Assembly (NCBI RefSeq): GCF_004959775.1
Contig: NZ_SJZG01000002.1
Location: forward strand, 434,001 to 498,000
From: Agromyces sp. H66
Lineage (GTDB): Bacteria; Actinomycetota; Actinomycetes; Actinomycetales; Microbacteriaceae
DNA: 64,000 nt
Direction of reading: 5' to 3'
Part shown: positions 8,282-16,701 of the stretch, piece after piece
How positions within the stretch are numbered: the stretch's first letter is position 1
Layout: every line of letters begins with the position of its first letter
Notes under the pieces: model-generated
Database searches by the model: none
Seen by the model: the letters and a program-made list of their open reading frames with translations, nothing else
What the model was told of the DNA's origin: nothing
Position numbers and translations under genes: made by a program

Positions 8282-8653
8282 ATGTCCTCCGACTCGCCGG
8301 TTCGCGTCGACGCGTGGCTGTGGGCGGTGCGCCGGTTCAAGACGCGCTCGGCCGCGACGGCCGCCTGCCGAGCGGGTCACGTGCGCGTGAACGGCGAGCG
8401 CGCCAAGGCGGCGCAGCTCGTGCGTCCGGGCGACGAGGTGCGCGTGCGCGTCGACGGCTTCGACCGGATGCTGGTGGTGCGCCGAACCCTCGTGAAGCGC
8501 GTGTCGGCGGCCCTCGCCGCGACGGCGCTCGAGGATCGCACGCCTGCGCCGCCGCCGCGCGAGTCGGTGCCGGTCGTGCCGGTGCGGGATCGCGGCGCGG
8601 GCCGGCCGACGAAGCGCGAGCGACGCGATCTCGAACGGCTGCGCGGGCGCTGA
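8282..8653 (+). CDS. S4-domain RNA-binding protein (Hsp15-like)
   Basis: A 123-aa protein whose first 50 residues form an S4 domain ('VRVDAWLWAVRRFKTRSAA', 'GHVRVNGERAKAAQLVRPGD'). The C-terminus is basic and disordered ('GRPTKRERRDLERLRGR'). Relatives such as Hsp15 rescue stalled 50S subunits carrying nascent chains, so a ribosome-related role is likely. TAGGCT (8270-8275) lies 6 nt before the ATG, giving it its own leaderless promoter overlapping the end of crtEb. Confidence 0.88.
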   Translation: MSSDSPVRVDAWLWAVRRFKTRSAATAACRAGHVRVNGERAKAAQLVRPGDEVRVRVDGFDRMLVVRRTLVKRVSAALAATALEDRTPAPPPRESVPVVPVRDRGAGRPTKRERRDLERLRGR

Positions 8654-8663
8654 CGACCGGACG

Positions 8664-8699
8664 CTCTGTGTGCAACCCCACAGAGTCCCTCCAGGACTC
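8664..8699 (+). other. Two overlapping, mutually exclusive hairpins
   Basis: Hairpin 1 is CTCTGTG (8664-8670)/CACAGAG (8679-8685) with an 8-nt loop. Hairpin 2 is GAGTCC (8683-8688)/GGACTC (8694-8699) with a 5-nt loop. They share the bases GAG at 8683-8685, so only one can form completely. The pair lies 11 nt after the S4 gene stop and just before the -10 of the GNAT gene. A simple terminator is one reading and a conformational switch is another. Confidence 0.5.
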
Positions 8700-8715
8700 G
8701 GCGTAGCCTGACAGG

Positions 8716-9009
8716 GTGCAGAAGGAACTCACCCACGAACCCGATGCCCGACGCTACGTGCTCCGCGTCGACGGCGACATCGCGAGTGTCCTCGACTATC
8801 GCGTGCTCGGCGATTCGGTCGCGTTCACGCGGGCGTTCACCAATCCCCCCTACCGGGGCGGCGGACTGGCGGGCGAACTGGTCGAGTTCGCCGTCGACGA
8901 CGTGGCGGCGACCGGCGGCCGCCACATCGTGCCGAGCTGCTGGTACGTCGGCGAGTGGTTCGGCCGCCACCCCGAGCGCGCCGACCTCCTCGATCCCCGG
9001 ACGGTCTGA
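8716..9009 (+). CDS. Small GNAT-fold N-acetyltransferase (YjdJ-like)
   Basis: A 97-aa minimal GNAT domain. 'AFTNPPYRGGGLAGELVEFAVDD' matches the acetyl-CoA pyrophosphate loop (R-G-x-G-x-A), followed by 'RHIVPSCWYVGEWFGRHPE', which is typical of the YjdJ/GNAT_2 group. The substrate is unknown. GTG 8716 follows TAGCCT (8704-8709) by 6 nt, suggesting a leaderless mRNA. nnrE starts 3 nt after its stop, so the two are probably cotranscribed. Confidence 0.85.
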   Translation: MQKELTHEPDARRYVLRVDGDIASVLDYRVLGDSVAFTRAFTNPPYRGGGLAGELVEFAVDDVAATGGRHIVPSCWYVGEWFGRHPERADLLDPRTV

Positions 9010-9012
9010 GCC

Positions 9013-9696
9013 GTGGTCGCGGGATACTCGGCGGCGCAGGTCCGCGCAGCGGAGGCGCCGCACCTCGCCCGCGGCGAGCCGCTCATGCGACGGGCCGCCG
9101 CGGCGCTGGCGGCGGCGATCCGTCGGGTCCTGGACGACGCCGACGCACCGCACGGCCCCGTCGTGCTCCTCGTCGGATCCGGCGACAACGGGGGCGACGC
9201 GCTGTTCGCGGGCGCGGAACTCGCCGAGGACGGCGTCGATGTCGTCGGCGTCGCCACATCCGAGCGGATGCACCCCGGAGGGCGCGAGGCCGCAGCCGAA
9301 GCGGGGGTCCGCTTCGTCGAGCCGGGCGACACGGATGCCGCGGTGGCGGCGTTCGCGGCGGCGGCCGTGCTCGTCGACGGCATCCTCGGCACGGGCACGA
9401 GCGGGTCGCCGGCACTGCGCGGCGCGGCTCGCGAGCTCGTGGGCCTGGCGATCCCGATCGTGGAGCGGCGCGGCACGGCGGTGGTCGCGGTCGACCTGCC
9501 GAGCGGCATCCATCCCGACGACGGCACCGTGCCCGACCCCACCGTGCTGCACGCCGCCCTGACCGTGACGTTCGGAGCCGTGAAGGCCGGACTGCTGCGC
9601 CGTCCCGGCGCCGACCACGCCGGCCGCGTGGAGCTCGTCGACCTCGGGCTCGGCGACGAGCTCGCGGCCATGACTCCGCTCGTCGTCACCGACTGA
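9013..9696 (+). CDS. nnrE: NAD(P)H-hydrate epimerase (YjeF N-terminal domain)
   Basis: A 227-aa standalone YjeF_N protein that epimerises damaged (R)-NAD(P)HX so that the dehydratase can repair it. Diagnostic blocks are 'LVGSGDNGGDALFAG', 'AVDLPSGIHPDDG' and 'TVTFGAVKAGLLRRPGA'. The usual fused C-terminal dehydratase domain is absent and not seen elsewhere in the window. The GTG start lies 3 nt after the acetyltransferase stop. Confidence 0.9.
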   Translation: MVAGYSAAQVRAAEAPHLARGEPLMRRAAAALAAAIRRVLDDADAPHGPVVLLVGSGDNGGDALFAGAELAEDGVDVVGVATSERMHPGGREAAAEAGVRFVEPGDTDAAVAAFAAAAVLVDGILGTGTSGSPALRGAARELVGLAIPIVERRGTAVVAVDLPSGIHPDDGTVPDPTVLHAALTVTFGAVKAGLLRRPGADHAGRVELVDLGLGDELAAMTPLVVTD

Positions 9697-9718
9697 GCCG
9701 CTGGGCCGGGCCGCCGAC

Positions 9719-9880
9719 GCCGAGCGTGCAGTCGCCGCCCCCGGAAGGGCCGCAAGTGCGCCCTCGGCGGGGAGGCACCCCGCGTCGGGCGGGACCGCCG
9801 ACGAGTGCGAGCCTGCGGCCGCCCATGCCGAGCGTGCCGTCGCCGCCCCCGCAAGGGCCGCAAGTGCACTCTCGGCGGGC
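9719..9880. repeat. Two copies of a 54-bp direct repeat, 108 bp apart
   Basis: Positions 9719-9772 and 9827-9880 match except at about five bases. The shared core includes GCCGAGCGTGC, TCGCCGCCCCC, AAGGGCCGCAAGTGC and CTCGGCGGG. The repeats fill most of the 333-bp gap between nnrE and the converging transglycosylase gene. Short Cys/Gly-rich frames run through them on the minus strand, but none has a convincing RBS. The rest of the gap holds only the terminator at 9981-10019. Confidence 0.7.
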
Positions 9881-9980
9881 GAAGCACCGGCGCCGGTGCG
9901 CCGGTGCGCGTGGCGCCTGGGCGCGGGGGCGGCCGGGGCGCCCCGGCCGGCGGCGTGCGCCACGGGACATCCCCGGACGC

Positions 9981-10019
9981 GAACGCGGGCCGGAGGTCGA
10001 CGACCTCCGGCCCGCGTTC
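9981..10019. terminator. Strong bidirectional terminator hairpin
   Basis: A 19-bp perfect inverted repeat (9981-9999 with 10001-10019; arm begins GAACGCGGGCCGG) with a central A. It lies 11 bp beyond the stop of the converging minus-strand gene at 10030, with nnrE (+) further upstream. It probably ends transcripts from both sides. Confidence 0.8.
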
Positions 10020-10029
10020 CGTCAGCGGA

Positions 10030-10914
10030 TCAGTACCAGTTGACCGCCTGGGAGTGCGACCACGCGCTGCACGGCGTGCCGTACGCGGCCGCGATGTAGC
10101 CGAGGCCCCACGCGATCTGGGTCCGGGCGTTGGTCTGCCAGTCGGCGCCGGCCGTGGCCATCTTGCTGCCCGGCAGCGCCTGCGGGATCCCGGTCGCGCC
10201 GCTCGACGCGTTGTAGGCGGTGTACGACCAGCCGGACTCCTTCTGCCAGAGGCTGTCGAGGCACTGGAACTGCTCGGCGCCCCAGCCGTACTGCGACGCG
10301 GCGAGATCCGCGGCGAAGGCTCGCGCGCCGTCGGGCGTGTTCACCGCGGCCTGCTCGGCCGCTGCCGCCGCAGCGGCAGCGGCGGCGGCCTCGGCCTGGG
10401 CCTTGTCCCAGGCTGCCGCGGCGGCGGCGGTCTTCTCGGCCTCCGCGCGCGTCGCCCTGGCGAGATCGGCGACCTCGTCGACGGGGATGCTGCGGTACTC
10501 GCTGAGCGAGGCGACCGACGCGGCGAGGCTCGAGGCGTCGACCTTGCCCTCCGCGGCGGCCAGCGTCGCGTTCGCGACCGTGATGGTGTCCTCGGCGTCG
10601 TCGAGGATGCGCGCTGCGGCGATCGCGCCGTACGCGCCCGCCTGATCGGCATGCATCGCACCGGCGTAGTTGAGCGCCTGCGTGGCCTCGATGCGGGCCT
10701 GGGTCTCGGCGGCGCCCTGCACCGAGAAACCGGTGCCGACGACGAGGCCGGCAGCGGCGATCGCGCCGGCGATCATGAGCCGACGGCGGCCGGTGCGTCG
10801 GCGGCGGATGTCGCGCCGGGACGACGCGGCGGGTGGAATCGCGAGGGAATCCGTGGGTGAGGTGTTCGGGTTGTCGTGTTCGGGGGCGTGCGTGATTCGG
10901 TTCGTGTTTCGCAT
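10030..10914 (-). CDS. Secreted lytic-transglycosylase-like protein, paralogue 1
   Basis: A 294-aa exported protein. An Arg-rich N-terminus ('RRDIRRRRTGRRR') precedes a hydrophobic signal/anchor (about residues 46-65). An Ala/Glu-rich coiled-coil with a poly-Ala run follows. The C-terminal ~75-residue SLT/APF-like module reads 'LWQKESGWSYTAYNASSGAT' then 'GIPQALPGSKMATAGADW' and ends '..QAVNWY'. The Glu of 'KESGW' fits the catalytic acid of lysozyme-like folds, so peptidoglycan cleavage outside the membrane is inferred. The ATG at 10914 has no clear Shine-Dalgarno. A close paralogue is at 27229-28143, and both share a conserved upstream element. Confidence 0.85.
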   Translation of the reverse strand: MRNTNRITHAPEHDNPNTSPTDSLAIPPAASSRRDIRRRRTGRRRLMIAGAIAAAGLVVGTGFSVQGAAETQARIEATQALNYAGAMHADQAGAYGAIAAARILDDAEDTITVANATLAAAEGKVDASSLAASVASLSEYRSIPVDEVADLARATRAEAEKTAAAAAAWDKAQAEAAAAAAAAAAAEQAAVNTPDGARAFAADLAASQYGWGAEQFQCLDSLWQKESGWSYTAYNASSGATGIPQALPGSKMATAGADWQTNARTQIAWGLGYIAAAYGTPCSAWSHSQAVNWY

Positions 10915-10981
10915 AGAGAAGTGCGCTCGGTCGGGGGTCGGGGGGTCGCGCGCCTTCCGAGCCGAGGCGCACCCGGCAACC

Positions 10982-11029
10982 CTGCCCCGACTCTCTGCAA
11001 GGATCCTCAATTTCTCCTGTGCAGATCAT
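10982..11029 (-). promoter_or_regulatory. 48-bp upstream element shared by the two transglycosylase paralogues
   Basis: Read on the minus strand it begins ATGATCTGCACAGGA, then TGAGGA, CAGA and GGCAG. An element of the same 48-bp length sits at 28248-28295 upstream of the paralogue, with identical spacing of the blocks (28 of the last 42 positions are identical). It lies 68 bp before the ATG here and 105 bp there, so a shared promoter/operator is likely. Confidence 0.6.
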
Positions 11030-11063
11030 GACCGCGGATCTCGTCGACCGCGATACTTGGAGC

Positions 11064-11471
11064 ATGGCGCCGCCCACCGACGAGATCGTTCGACCCCAGC
11101 CCACGGACCGTTGCCCATGCCTCAGCGGCGAGCAGTTCGGCGAGTGCTGCGGCCGCTTCCTCACCGGCGCGGATGCCCCGACCGCCGAACAGCTCATGCG
11201 CTCGCGGTACTCGGCGTTCGTGGTCGGCGACACCGGATACCTGCTCGCCACGTGGCATCCGTCGACCAGACCGGCGGAGCTCCGGCTGGATCCCGCCATG
11301 CGGTGGATTCGCCTCGATATCGTGCGTCGGGAGCGCGGCGGGCCCCTCGACCGCGACGGCGTGGTCGAGTTCCGCGCCCTGTACCGACGTGACGGCGAGC
11401 GCGGCGAGCTTCACGAGGTGAGCACGTTCGTGCGCGAAGGCGGCCGCTGGCGCTACGTCGCCGCCGCCTGA
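11064..11471 (+). CDS. YchJ / UPF0225-family protein with SEC-C-type zinc motif
   Basis: A 135-aa protein. The N-terminal 'DRCPCLSGEQFGECCGRFL' is the Cys-rich zinc-binding motif resembling the SecA C-terminal SEC-C tail. An NTF2-like body follows ('AEQLMRSRYSAFVVGDTGYL', 'FRALYRRDGERGELHEVSTF'). The family function is uncharacterised. I chose ATG 11064 because the Cys motif follows closely and GATACT (11052-11057) lies 6 nt upstream. A GTG at 11019 would run through the divergent promoter region. Confidence 0.82.
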   Translation: MAPPTDEIVRPQPTDRCPCLSGEQFGECCGRFLTGADAPTAEQLMRSRYSAFVVGDTGYLLATWHPSTRPAELRLDPAMRWIRLDIVRRERGGPLDRDGVVEFRALYRRDGERGELHEVSTFVREGGRWRYVAAA

Positions 11472-11494
11472 GTCCGGCCCGTGCCGCGGCCGCG

Positions 11495-11965
11495 TCAGTC
11501 GGCCGAGCGGTCGGCGTCGGTCGAGAAGCCGTCGAGCACCGCACGCTCGCCGCCCTCGAGCAACTCCTGGAACAACGTGACCTGCAGACCGGCGGGCGCG
11601 TCGAGCCGGGAGTTGAGCGACTGCCACGGCGTCACGACGGGCTCGGCGACGACCCGGCCGCCCGCCGCCTCGAGCCGTCGCGTGACGCCCTCGGTGTCGG
11701 TGACCTCGAACGCGAGGCGGATGTGCGGGCTCTCGGCGCCGTTCGCCTCGATGCGGTCGATCGCGCGCTTGTGCGCGGGATTCGCGATCTCGAGCGTGGC
11801 GCGCCCGGCGTCGAGGATGACGACGCGTTCATCGTGTCCCTCCGCGAACGCGAGGTACTCGGGCAGGCCGAGCGTGTCGCGGAAGAACGCGACGGCCGCG
11901 TCGTAATCGGTCGCCTCGACGACGACACGCAGTTGCAGGACCGGGGGTGTTGCGGCATCCGTCAT
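11495..11965 (-). CDS. VOC-superfamily (glyoxalase/bleomycin-resistance-like) protein
   Basis: A 156-aa single-chain protein with two beta-alpha-beta-beta-beta modules: 'LRVVVEATDYDAAVAFFRDT' then 'HIRLAFEVTDTEGVTRRLEA'. His/Glu metal ligands are not all obvious, so it may be an enzyme or a binding protein. The ATG at 11965 is preceded by GAAAGGA with 7 nt spacing. It sits alone between convergent and co-directional neighbours. Confidence 0.82.
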   Translation of the reverse strand: MTDAATPPVLQLRVVVEATDYDAAVAFFRDTLGLPEYLAFAEGHDERVVILDAGRATLEIANPAHKRAIDRIEANGAESPHIRLAFEVTDTEGVTRRLEAAGGRVVAEPVVTPWQSLNSRLDAPAGLQVTLFQELLEGGERAVLDGFSTDADRSAD

Positions 11966-12020
11966 GACGCCATCCTTTCAGTCTTTCAGTCGTCGGCGAC
12001 GGCCACGGAAAGTCGCCCGC

Positions 12021-12644
12021 TCAGGCGGTCGGACCCGCCGGGTACGGATGCTCCCGCAGCACCCGCGCCAGGTGCACCGCGTTCGCGACGAGGGTGCCAT
12101 TCGCGTGCCGGACCGCTTCCGGGGTCTCGGGGAGATCCTTGTAGTCGGTCGTCATCATCGCCTCGCCGTTCCAATACGTGCCGCCCTGTGCGGGCACCGT
12201 GAACCCGACGTCGTTCAGCGCCTGGTGCAGGTCGGCGGTGATCTTGTGCGCGCCGTCCTCGTTGCCGAGCACCGCGGTCGTCGCGACGTGGCCGAAGAGG
12301 ATCGGCCGGCCCTCGTCGTCGGTGACCGACAGCTCGGCGTCGAGCCGCTCCAGCACCCGCTGGGCGACGCTCGACATGTGACCCAGCCAGGTCGGCGTGC
12401 AGATCACGAGGATGTCCGCGTCGAGGACGCGTGCGCGCAACGACGGCCACTCGTCGCCGTCGCCCATGTCGGACTCCACGCCCGGCGCGATGTCGAGGTC
12501 GACGACGCGCACGATCTCGCCGTCGACGCCCGATGCGGCGAACGCCTCGCGGAGCTGCTCGGCCATCAGCTGGCAGCTGGACTCCTCGGGGGAACGCTTG
12601 AGCGTGCAGTTGAGCAGCAGTACGGTCTGGTCGATGGTGTGCAT
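12021..12644 (-). CDS. Flavodoxin-like NAD(P)H:quinone oxidoreductase family protein
   Basis: A 207-aa protein with an N-terminal FMN-binding pattern ('LLLNCTLKRSPEESSCQ') and the central loop 'DILVICTPTWLGHMSSVAQR', as in NADPH-dependent FMN reductases (WrbA/KefF type). It probably reduces quinones or flavins in the cytosol. ATG 12644 has GGGAGGAA 6 nt upstream. The upstream neighbour is an AhpD-like gene, separated by a strong hairpin, so the two are probably distinct transcripts. Confidence 0.84.
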   Translation of the reverse strand: MHTIDQTVLLLNCTLKRSPEESSCQLMAEQLREAFAASGVDGEIVRVVDLDIAPGVESDMGDGDEWPSLRARVLDADILVICTPTWLGHMSSVAQRVLERLDAELSVTDDEGRPILFGHVATTAVLGNEDGAHKITADLHQALNDVGFTVPAQGGTYWNGEAMMTTDYKDLPETPEAVRHANGTLVANAVHLARVLREHPYPAGPTA

Positions 12645-12666
12645 GTCGATTCCTCCCGGGGCGACC

Positions 12667-12703
12667 GGGGCGCCCCACTCGTTCCTATCGAGCGGGGCGC
12701 CCC
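12667..12703 (-). terminator. Hairpin terminator between the AhpD-like and flavodoxin genes
   Basis: 15-bp arms (12667-12681 with 12689-12703, one G-T wobble) around a 7-nt loop. Each arm contains the self-complementary GGGGCGCCCC. It lies 16 bp past the stop of the AhpD-like gene on the minus strand and just before the flavodoxin Shine-Dalgarno. Confidence 0.7.
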
Positions 12704-12719
12704 GACGCACGGGCTTGAC

Positions 12720-13211
12720 TCAGACGGCGTCGCGGTGCACGCTCCAGCATCGGGTCGTGACGCCGATCGCGTTCCACACGTTGATGGCGATCACGAGCGT
12801 GAGGATCGCCGCGAGACGCTCCTCGCCGAGTTCTGCACGAGCCCGATCGACGACCGCATCCGGCACATGGGTCTCGGACAGGCGCGTCACCTGCTCGGTG
12901 AACTCGAGCGCCGCGCGCTCGGCGGCGGTGAAGAGCGCGGAGTCCTGCCAGATCGCGACGGCGTGCAGCTTCTGGTCGGTGACGCCCGCCGAGCGGCCGT
13001 CCTTCGAGTGCATGTCGACGCAGTAGGCGCATCCGTTCAACTGCGAGGCGCGGAGGCGCACCAGCTCGCGGAGCGCGGGATCGACGCCGGCCCGGTCGAG
13101 TTCAGCGGTCGCGGCCTGGTCGAGCGAGGCGACCGCTCGCGAGAACTGGGGCACGAGCTGGTCGAAATCGAGGCGGACGGGGATGTCGACGAGGGAGTCG
13201 GTGATGGTCAT
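12720..13211 (-). CDS. AhpD-like / carboxymuconolactone-decarboxylase-family protein
   Basis: A 163-aa helical protein with the AhpD active-site motif '[16 protein letters not shown]' (CxxC plus His), implying peroxidase or disulfide-reductase activity. '[14 protein letters not shown]' precedes it, as usual in the family. ATG 13211 is 6 nt from TACCGT (13218-13223). It is divergent from a MocR-type regulator, which may control it. Confidence 0.88.
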   Translation of the reverse strand: MTITDSLVDIPVRLDFDQLVPQFSRAVASLDQAATAELDRAGVDPALRELVRLRASQLNGCAYCVDMHSKDGRSAGVTDQKLHAVAIWQDSALFTAAERAALEFTEQVTRLSETHVPDAVVDRARAELGEERLAAILTLVIAINVWNAIGVTTRCWSVHRDAV

Positions 13212-13257
13212 GCGGCTACGGTATCGGCCGATCGGCCCAGTGCTACAGTCCATTCAC
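13212..13257. promoter_or_regulatory. Divergent promoter with central 12-bp palindrome
   Basis: Minus -10 TACCGT (13218-13223) lies 6 nt before ATG 13211. Plus -10 TACAGT (13244-13249) lies 8 nt before ATG 13258. Between them, GGCCGATCGGCC (13226-13237) is a perfect palindrome and a plausible binding site for the divergent MocR protein. Confidence 0.6.
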
Positions 13258-14673
13258 ATGAGTGGATCATGGGCCATTCCCGGCCTCGACCTGCACCTCG
13301 AGCTCGACCGCGGACGCAAGGCCGCCTCCCTCGAGCACGCGCTTCGGACCGCCGTGCGGGACCGACGGCTCGCCGCCGGGACCCGGCTGCCGTCGACGCG
13401 CACCCTTGCATCCGACCTCGGCATCGCACGCAACAGCGTCGCCGACGTGTACGCGCAGCTCACTGCCGAGGGCTGGTTCGAGGCGCGGGTCGGAGCGGGC
13501 ACCTGGGTCAGCGAACACGCCGGCCTGGCGGCGCCCGCGCACCGGCCGGCCGCGCGCCCGACGTCGGGGCTCCTTGATCTGCGCGGCGGCATCCCCGACG
13601 CCTCCGGCTTCCCGCGGCGAGCGTGGGCGGCGGCGGCGCGGCGCGCCGCGCTCGACGCGACCGCCGCCGAACTCGGCTACGCCCCCGCCGTCGGTGCGCC
13701 GGCGCTGCGCGCGAGCCTCGCCGAGTACCTCGGGCGCACGCGCGGGGTCGTGGCGTCCGCCGACCACATCGTGGTGGGGCACGGGTTCGGCGAACTGCTC
13801 GGCCTGGCCTGCCGGGCGCTCGCGGCCGCCGGTGTCCGCCGCATCGCCGTCGAGGAGGTCGGGCACGAAGTGCACCGCGAGATCATCCGGGCGGCGGGGC
13901 TCACGCCCGTGCCGATCCCCGTCGACGACGACGGCGCCGATGTCGAGCACGTCGGCGACGACGTCGGGGCGATCCTCCTCACGGCCGCGCACCAGTTCCC
14001 GACGGGGGTGCCGCTCGCGTCCGCCCGACGCGTCGCGGCGGTGCGGTGGGCCGAACGGACCGGCGGGCTCATCATCGAAGACGACTACGACGGCGAGTTC
14101 CGCTACGATCGCCGCGCGATCGGCGCCCTGCAATCGCTCGCGCCCGACCGGGTGCTCTATGCGGGCACCGCATCGAAGAGCGTCGCGCCCGCCGTCGGAA
14201 TCGCCTGGGCGGTCGTGCCCGACCCGCTCCTGCCCGCCGTCGTCGTCGAGCGTCGGCGGAGCGGCGCCGCGGTCGACGTGCTCAACCAGCTCGCCCTGCA
14301 CGCGTTCATCGCGTCGCACGAGCTCGACCGCAACGTGCGCCGGCTCCGCGCCGAGTACCGGGCACGTCGGCTGGCCCTCGAGTCCCGCGTCGCCGACGAA
14401 CTGCCCGGATGTCGCGTGACGGGCCTCAGCGCGGGCCTGCACTGCCTCCTCGAGCTTCCGCCCGGCACGAACGAGGAGCGGGTGAGCGAGGCGGCGGCCC
14501 GCCTCGGGCTCCGCTTCCACGGACTCCGCTCGTTCCGACTGGTCGGCGGCCAGTGGCGGCATCCGCCCGCGATGGTCGTCGGCTACGGCGCTCCCCCGGC
14601 GCATCGATTCGGCGAGGCGCTCGAGCTCGCGATCCGGGCGGTGCGCTCGGTCATCGAGTGCCGCGACGGCTGA
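13258..14673 (+). CDS. MocR/PdxR-type regulator (GntR wHTH + aminotransferase domain)
   Basis: A 471-aa chimera. Residues ~10-80 are a GntR winged helix ('[20 protein letters not shown]', '[15 protein letters not shown]'). The rest is a fold-type-I aminotransferase domain with '[15 protein letters not shown]' and the PLP lysine in '[17 protein letters not shown]'. Such proteins sense PLP or amino compounds and often regulate a divergent gene, here the AhpD-like one. It is convergent with the epoxide hydrolase gene, with only 4 bp between stops. Confidence 0.92.
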   Translation: MSGSWAIPGLDLHLELDRGRKAASLEHALRTAVRDRRLAAGTRLPSTRTLASDLGIARNSVADVYAQLTAEGWFEARVGAGTWVSEHAGLAAPAHRPAARPTSGLLDLRGGIPDASGFPRRAWAAAARRAALDATAAELGYAPAVGAPALRASLAEYLGRTRGVVASADHIVVGHGFGELLGLACRALAAAGVRRIAVEEVGHEVHREIIRAAGLTPVPIPVDDDGADVEHVGDDVGAILLTAAHQFPTGVPLASARRVAAVRWAERTGGLIIEDDYDGEFRYDRRAIGALQSLAPDRVLYAGTASKSVAPAVGIAWAVVPDPLLPAVVVERRRSGAAVDVLNQLALHAFIASHELDRNVRRLRAEYRARRLALESRVADELPGCRVTGLSAGLHCLLELPPGTNEERVSEAAARLGLRFHGLRSFRLVGGQWRHPPAMVVGYGAPPAHRFGEALELAIRAVRSVIECRDG

Positions 14674-14677
14674 GGGT

Positions 14678-15829
14678 TCACGGGGCGTCGCCGACGAGCT
14701 CCTCGAAGAAGGCACCGAGGTGGCCCGCGAGCATGACTGGCTCCTCGTGCGCCATGAAGTGGCCGCCCCTGGTCGCCGGATGCCACGCCCGCACGTCGGC
14801 GCACGACCGCTCCGCGATGCTCCTCGGCACGTCTCGGATCACGGGCTCCGCGCTCAGCGTGAAACCCGCGGGCACTCTGATGCGTGGACGGGGCGGATTC
14901 GCGGGATAGTCGAAGTACTGGCGGAATGACGTGCCGATCGAGCCCGTGACCCAGTAGAGGGTTGCCAGCGTGAGCAGTGTCTCGCGGTCGAATCGGCGGG
15001 CGAGCTCCCCGTCGGAATCGCTCCAATCGCGGAGCTTGTCGATGATCCACGCCAGGAGCCCTGCGGGCGAGTCGATGAGGGCCGCCGCGATGGTGTCGGG
15101 TCTCGTGCCCATGATGGCGCTGTAGCCCTGGTCGCCTTCGTCGAACGCGGCCTCCTCGTCGAGCAGTCGTCGCTCCGCGTCGCTCAACGGCTCGTCGAAC
15201 ACGGCCGGGAACGGTGGATGGATCAGGTACAACCCGAGCACAGCGTCGGGGAACTTGGCCGCGAGCCACGCCGCGACCGTGCCGCCGATGTCGCCGCCGA
15301 AGGCCGCGTACCGGTCGAAGCCGAGGTGTCCGGTCATGAGCGCGTGCATGAGGTCGGCCATCGCCTCACGCGTGAGCGGCCCGCGCGGCAGCCCCGAGAA
15401 CGCGAACCCCGGCAGCGACGGCATGACGAGCTCGAAGCGGATGCCGCGCGCCTCCCCCTCGACCGCAAGCGCTTCGGCGAGCGGCAGCATCTCGAGGAAG
15501 CTGGACGGCCAGCCGTGCATGAGCAGGAGCAGCAGGGTGCGCCCGTGCGCGGGTCCGGCGTTCTGACGCACGAAGTGGAGCCGAGTGCCATCGACGTCGG
15601 CGATCCGATGGTCGAGGCGGTTCAAGCGGGCCTCGACAGCCCGCCAGTCGAACGCGCCGCCCCACTCGTCGACGAGGCCCGCGAGGTCGTCGGGGTCTAC
15701 GCCGGCTCCCCACGACTCGGTGGTGCTCGGGGCCGTGAAGCGTGTGCGAGCGAGCCGGACGCGCAGGTCGGCCAGTTCCTCGTGGGGAACGGCGATGGTG
15801 AATCCGGATGTCGTCGGTGCATCACGCAT
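14678..15829 (-). CDS. Epoxide hydrolase, alpha/beta-hydrolase fold with EHN domain
   Basis: A 383-aa enzyme. The N-terminal EHN-type segment ('FTIAVPHEELADLRVRLART') leads to the oxyanion motif 'HGWPSSFLEM'. The nucleophile Asp is in 'FGGDIGGTVAAW' and the catalytic His in 'ATRGGHFMAHEEP'. It should open an epoxide through an ester intermediate. It overlaps the stop of the metallo-beta-lactamase-fold gene by 8 bp, so the two form an operon. The substrate is unknown. Confidence 0.9.
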   Translation of the reverse strand: MRDAPTTSGFTIAVPHEELADLRVRLARTRFTAPSTTESWGAGVDPDDLAGLVDEWGGAFDWRAVEARLNRLDHRIADVDGTRLHFVRQNAGPAHGRTLLLLLMHGWPSSFLEMLPLAEALAVEGEARGIRFELVMPSLPGFAFSGLPRGPLTREAMADLMHALMTGHLGFDRYAAFGGDIGGTVAAWLAAKFPDAVLGLYLIHPPFPAVFDEPLSDAERRLLDEEAAFDEGDQGYSAIMGTRPDTIAAALIDSPAGLLAWIIDKLRDWSDSDGELARRFDRETLLTLATLYWVTGSIGTSFRQYFDYPANPPRPRIRVPAGFTLSAEPVIRDVPRSIAERSCADVRAWHPATRGGHFMAHEEPVMLAGHLGAFFEELVGDAP

Positions 15830-16694
15830 CGTCGATGCTCCCCTCGTCGAGCGGCAGCCCGTCGAGGGCCGCGTACGCCCGCTCGACGGCGCTGACGAGG
15901 CCCTCGACTGGCACGGGCCAGTCGTCGTGCGCGGCGAGCGCCTCCGCCGCGCCCAGGCCCTCGTCGTGCGCGGCCGCGAATCGCTGGGCGATCGTGCGGA
16001 GGGCTGCGGCCTGCCGCGCGACGAAGTCCCGATCCAAGACCCGCCCGTGCCCGGGGATCACGCGGTCGCCCGGCCGCAGCTCGGCGACCAGCGCGTCGAG
16101 CACGCCGGGCCAGTCGAGCGGGAAGCTCCCCGAGCCGTACATGGGCGGGCCCGACTCCTCGACGAGGTCCCCCACGATCCAGACGCGACGGGCCGGAACG
16201 AAGACCACGAGGTCGGTGTCGGTGTGCGCGCGGGGCTGCGGTCGAAGCTCGACGACGAGTCCGCCGAGGTCGAGCCGCGTCATCCGGTCGACGGGATGCG
16301 TCGGGGGCGTGAGTCGCACGTCGTTCCAGCGTCGTTCGGGCTCGCGCGACGGGTCGGCTCGCCAGGCCGCGAGCCGCGGGCCCTCGTAGCGCTCGAAATG
16401 ACGGGCGATACCCGCATGGCCGTAGATCGCTGCATCCGTCGCCGATCCCGGGCCGAACACCTGGTTGCCGAACGTGTGATCGAAGTGGGCGTGCGTGTTC
16501 ACCACCCACCGCACGTCGCCGTCGAATCGCCACCCGATGTCGGCGTCGAGCTCCTCTGCCTCGGCGGGGTCGGCACCCGTGTCGACGACGAGGAGGCCCG
16601 CGACGCCCTCGACGACGACCGTCGACAGGTCGAACGCGCCGCCGCGCCGCTGGTGGATGCGGGGCGCGACCTCGGTCCAGGTGGCGGGGGCCAT
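15822..16694 (-). CDS. Metallo-beta-lactamase-fold hydrolase
   Basis: A 290-aa MBL-fold protein with the HxHxDH zinc motif in 'NTHAHFDHTFGNQVFG', later ligands in 'IVGDLVEESG' and the His in 'VIPGHGRVLDRD'. It is first in a two-gene operon with the epoxide hydrolase. ATG 16694 lies 7 nt from TAAGCT (16702-16707), hence probably leaderless. Glyoxalase-II-like or lactonase activity is possible but not shown. Confidence 0.9.
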   Translation of the reverse strand: MAPATWTEVAPRIHQRRGGAFDLSTVVVEGVAGLLVVDTGADPAEAEELDADIGWRFDGDVRWVVNTHAHFDHTFGNQVFGPGSATDAAIYGHAGIARHFERYEGPRLAAWRADPSREPERRWNDVRLTPPTHPVDRMTRLDLGGLVVELRPQPRAHTDTDLVVFVPARRVWIVGDLVEESGPPMYGSGSFPLDWPGVLDALVAELRPGDRVIPGHGRVLDRDFVARQAAALRTIAQRFAAAHDEGLGAAEALAAHDDWPVPVEGLVSAVERAYAALDGLPLDEGSIDDA

Positions 16695-16701
16695 GGACCC
16701 G

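Noticed and set aside
10370..10400. GCCGC/GCAGC short tandem repeat.
   Set aside because: It is the coding sequence of the poly-Ala linker in transglycosylase paralogue 1, not an intergenic repeat.
10915..11030. c-di-AMP (ydaO) riboswitch before transglycosylase paralogue 1.
   Set aside because: Such riboswitches often precede cell-wall hydrolase genes, but the conserved core segments are not present here or before paralogue 2.
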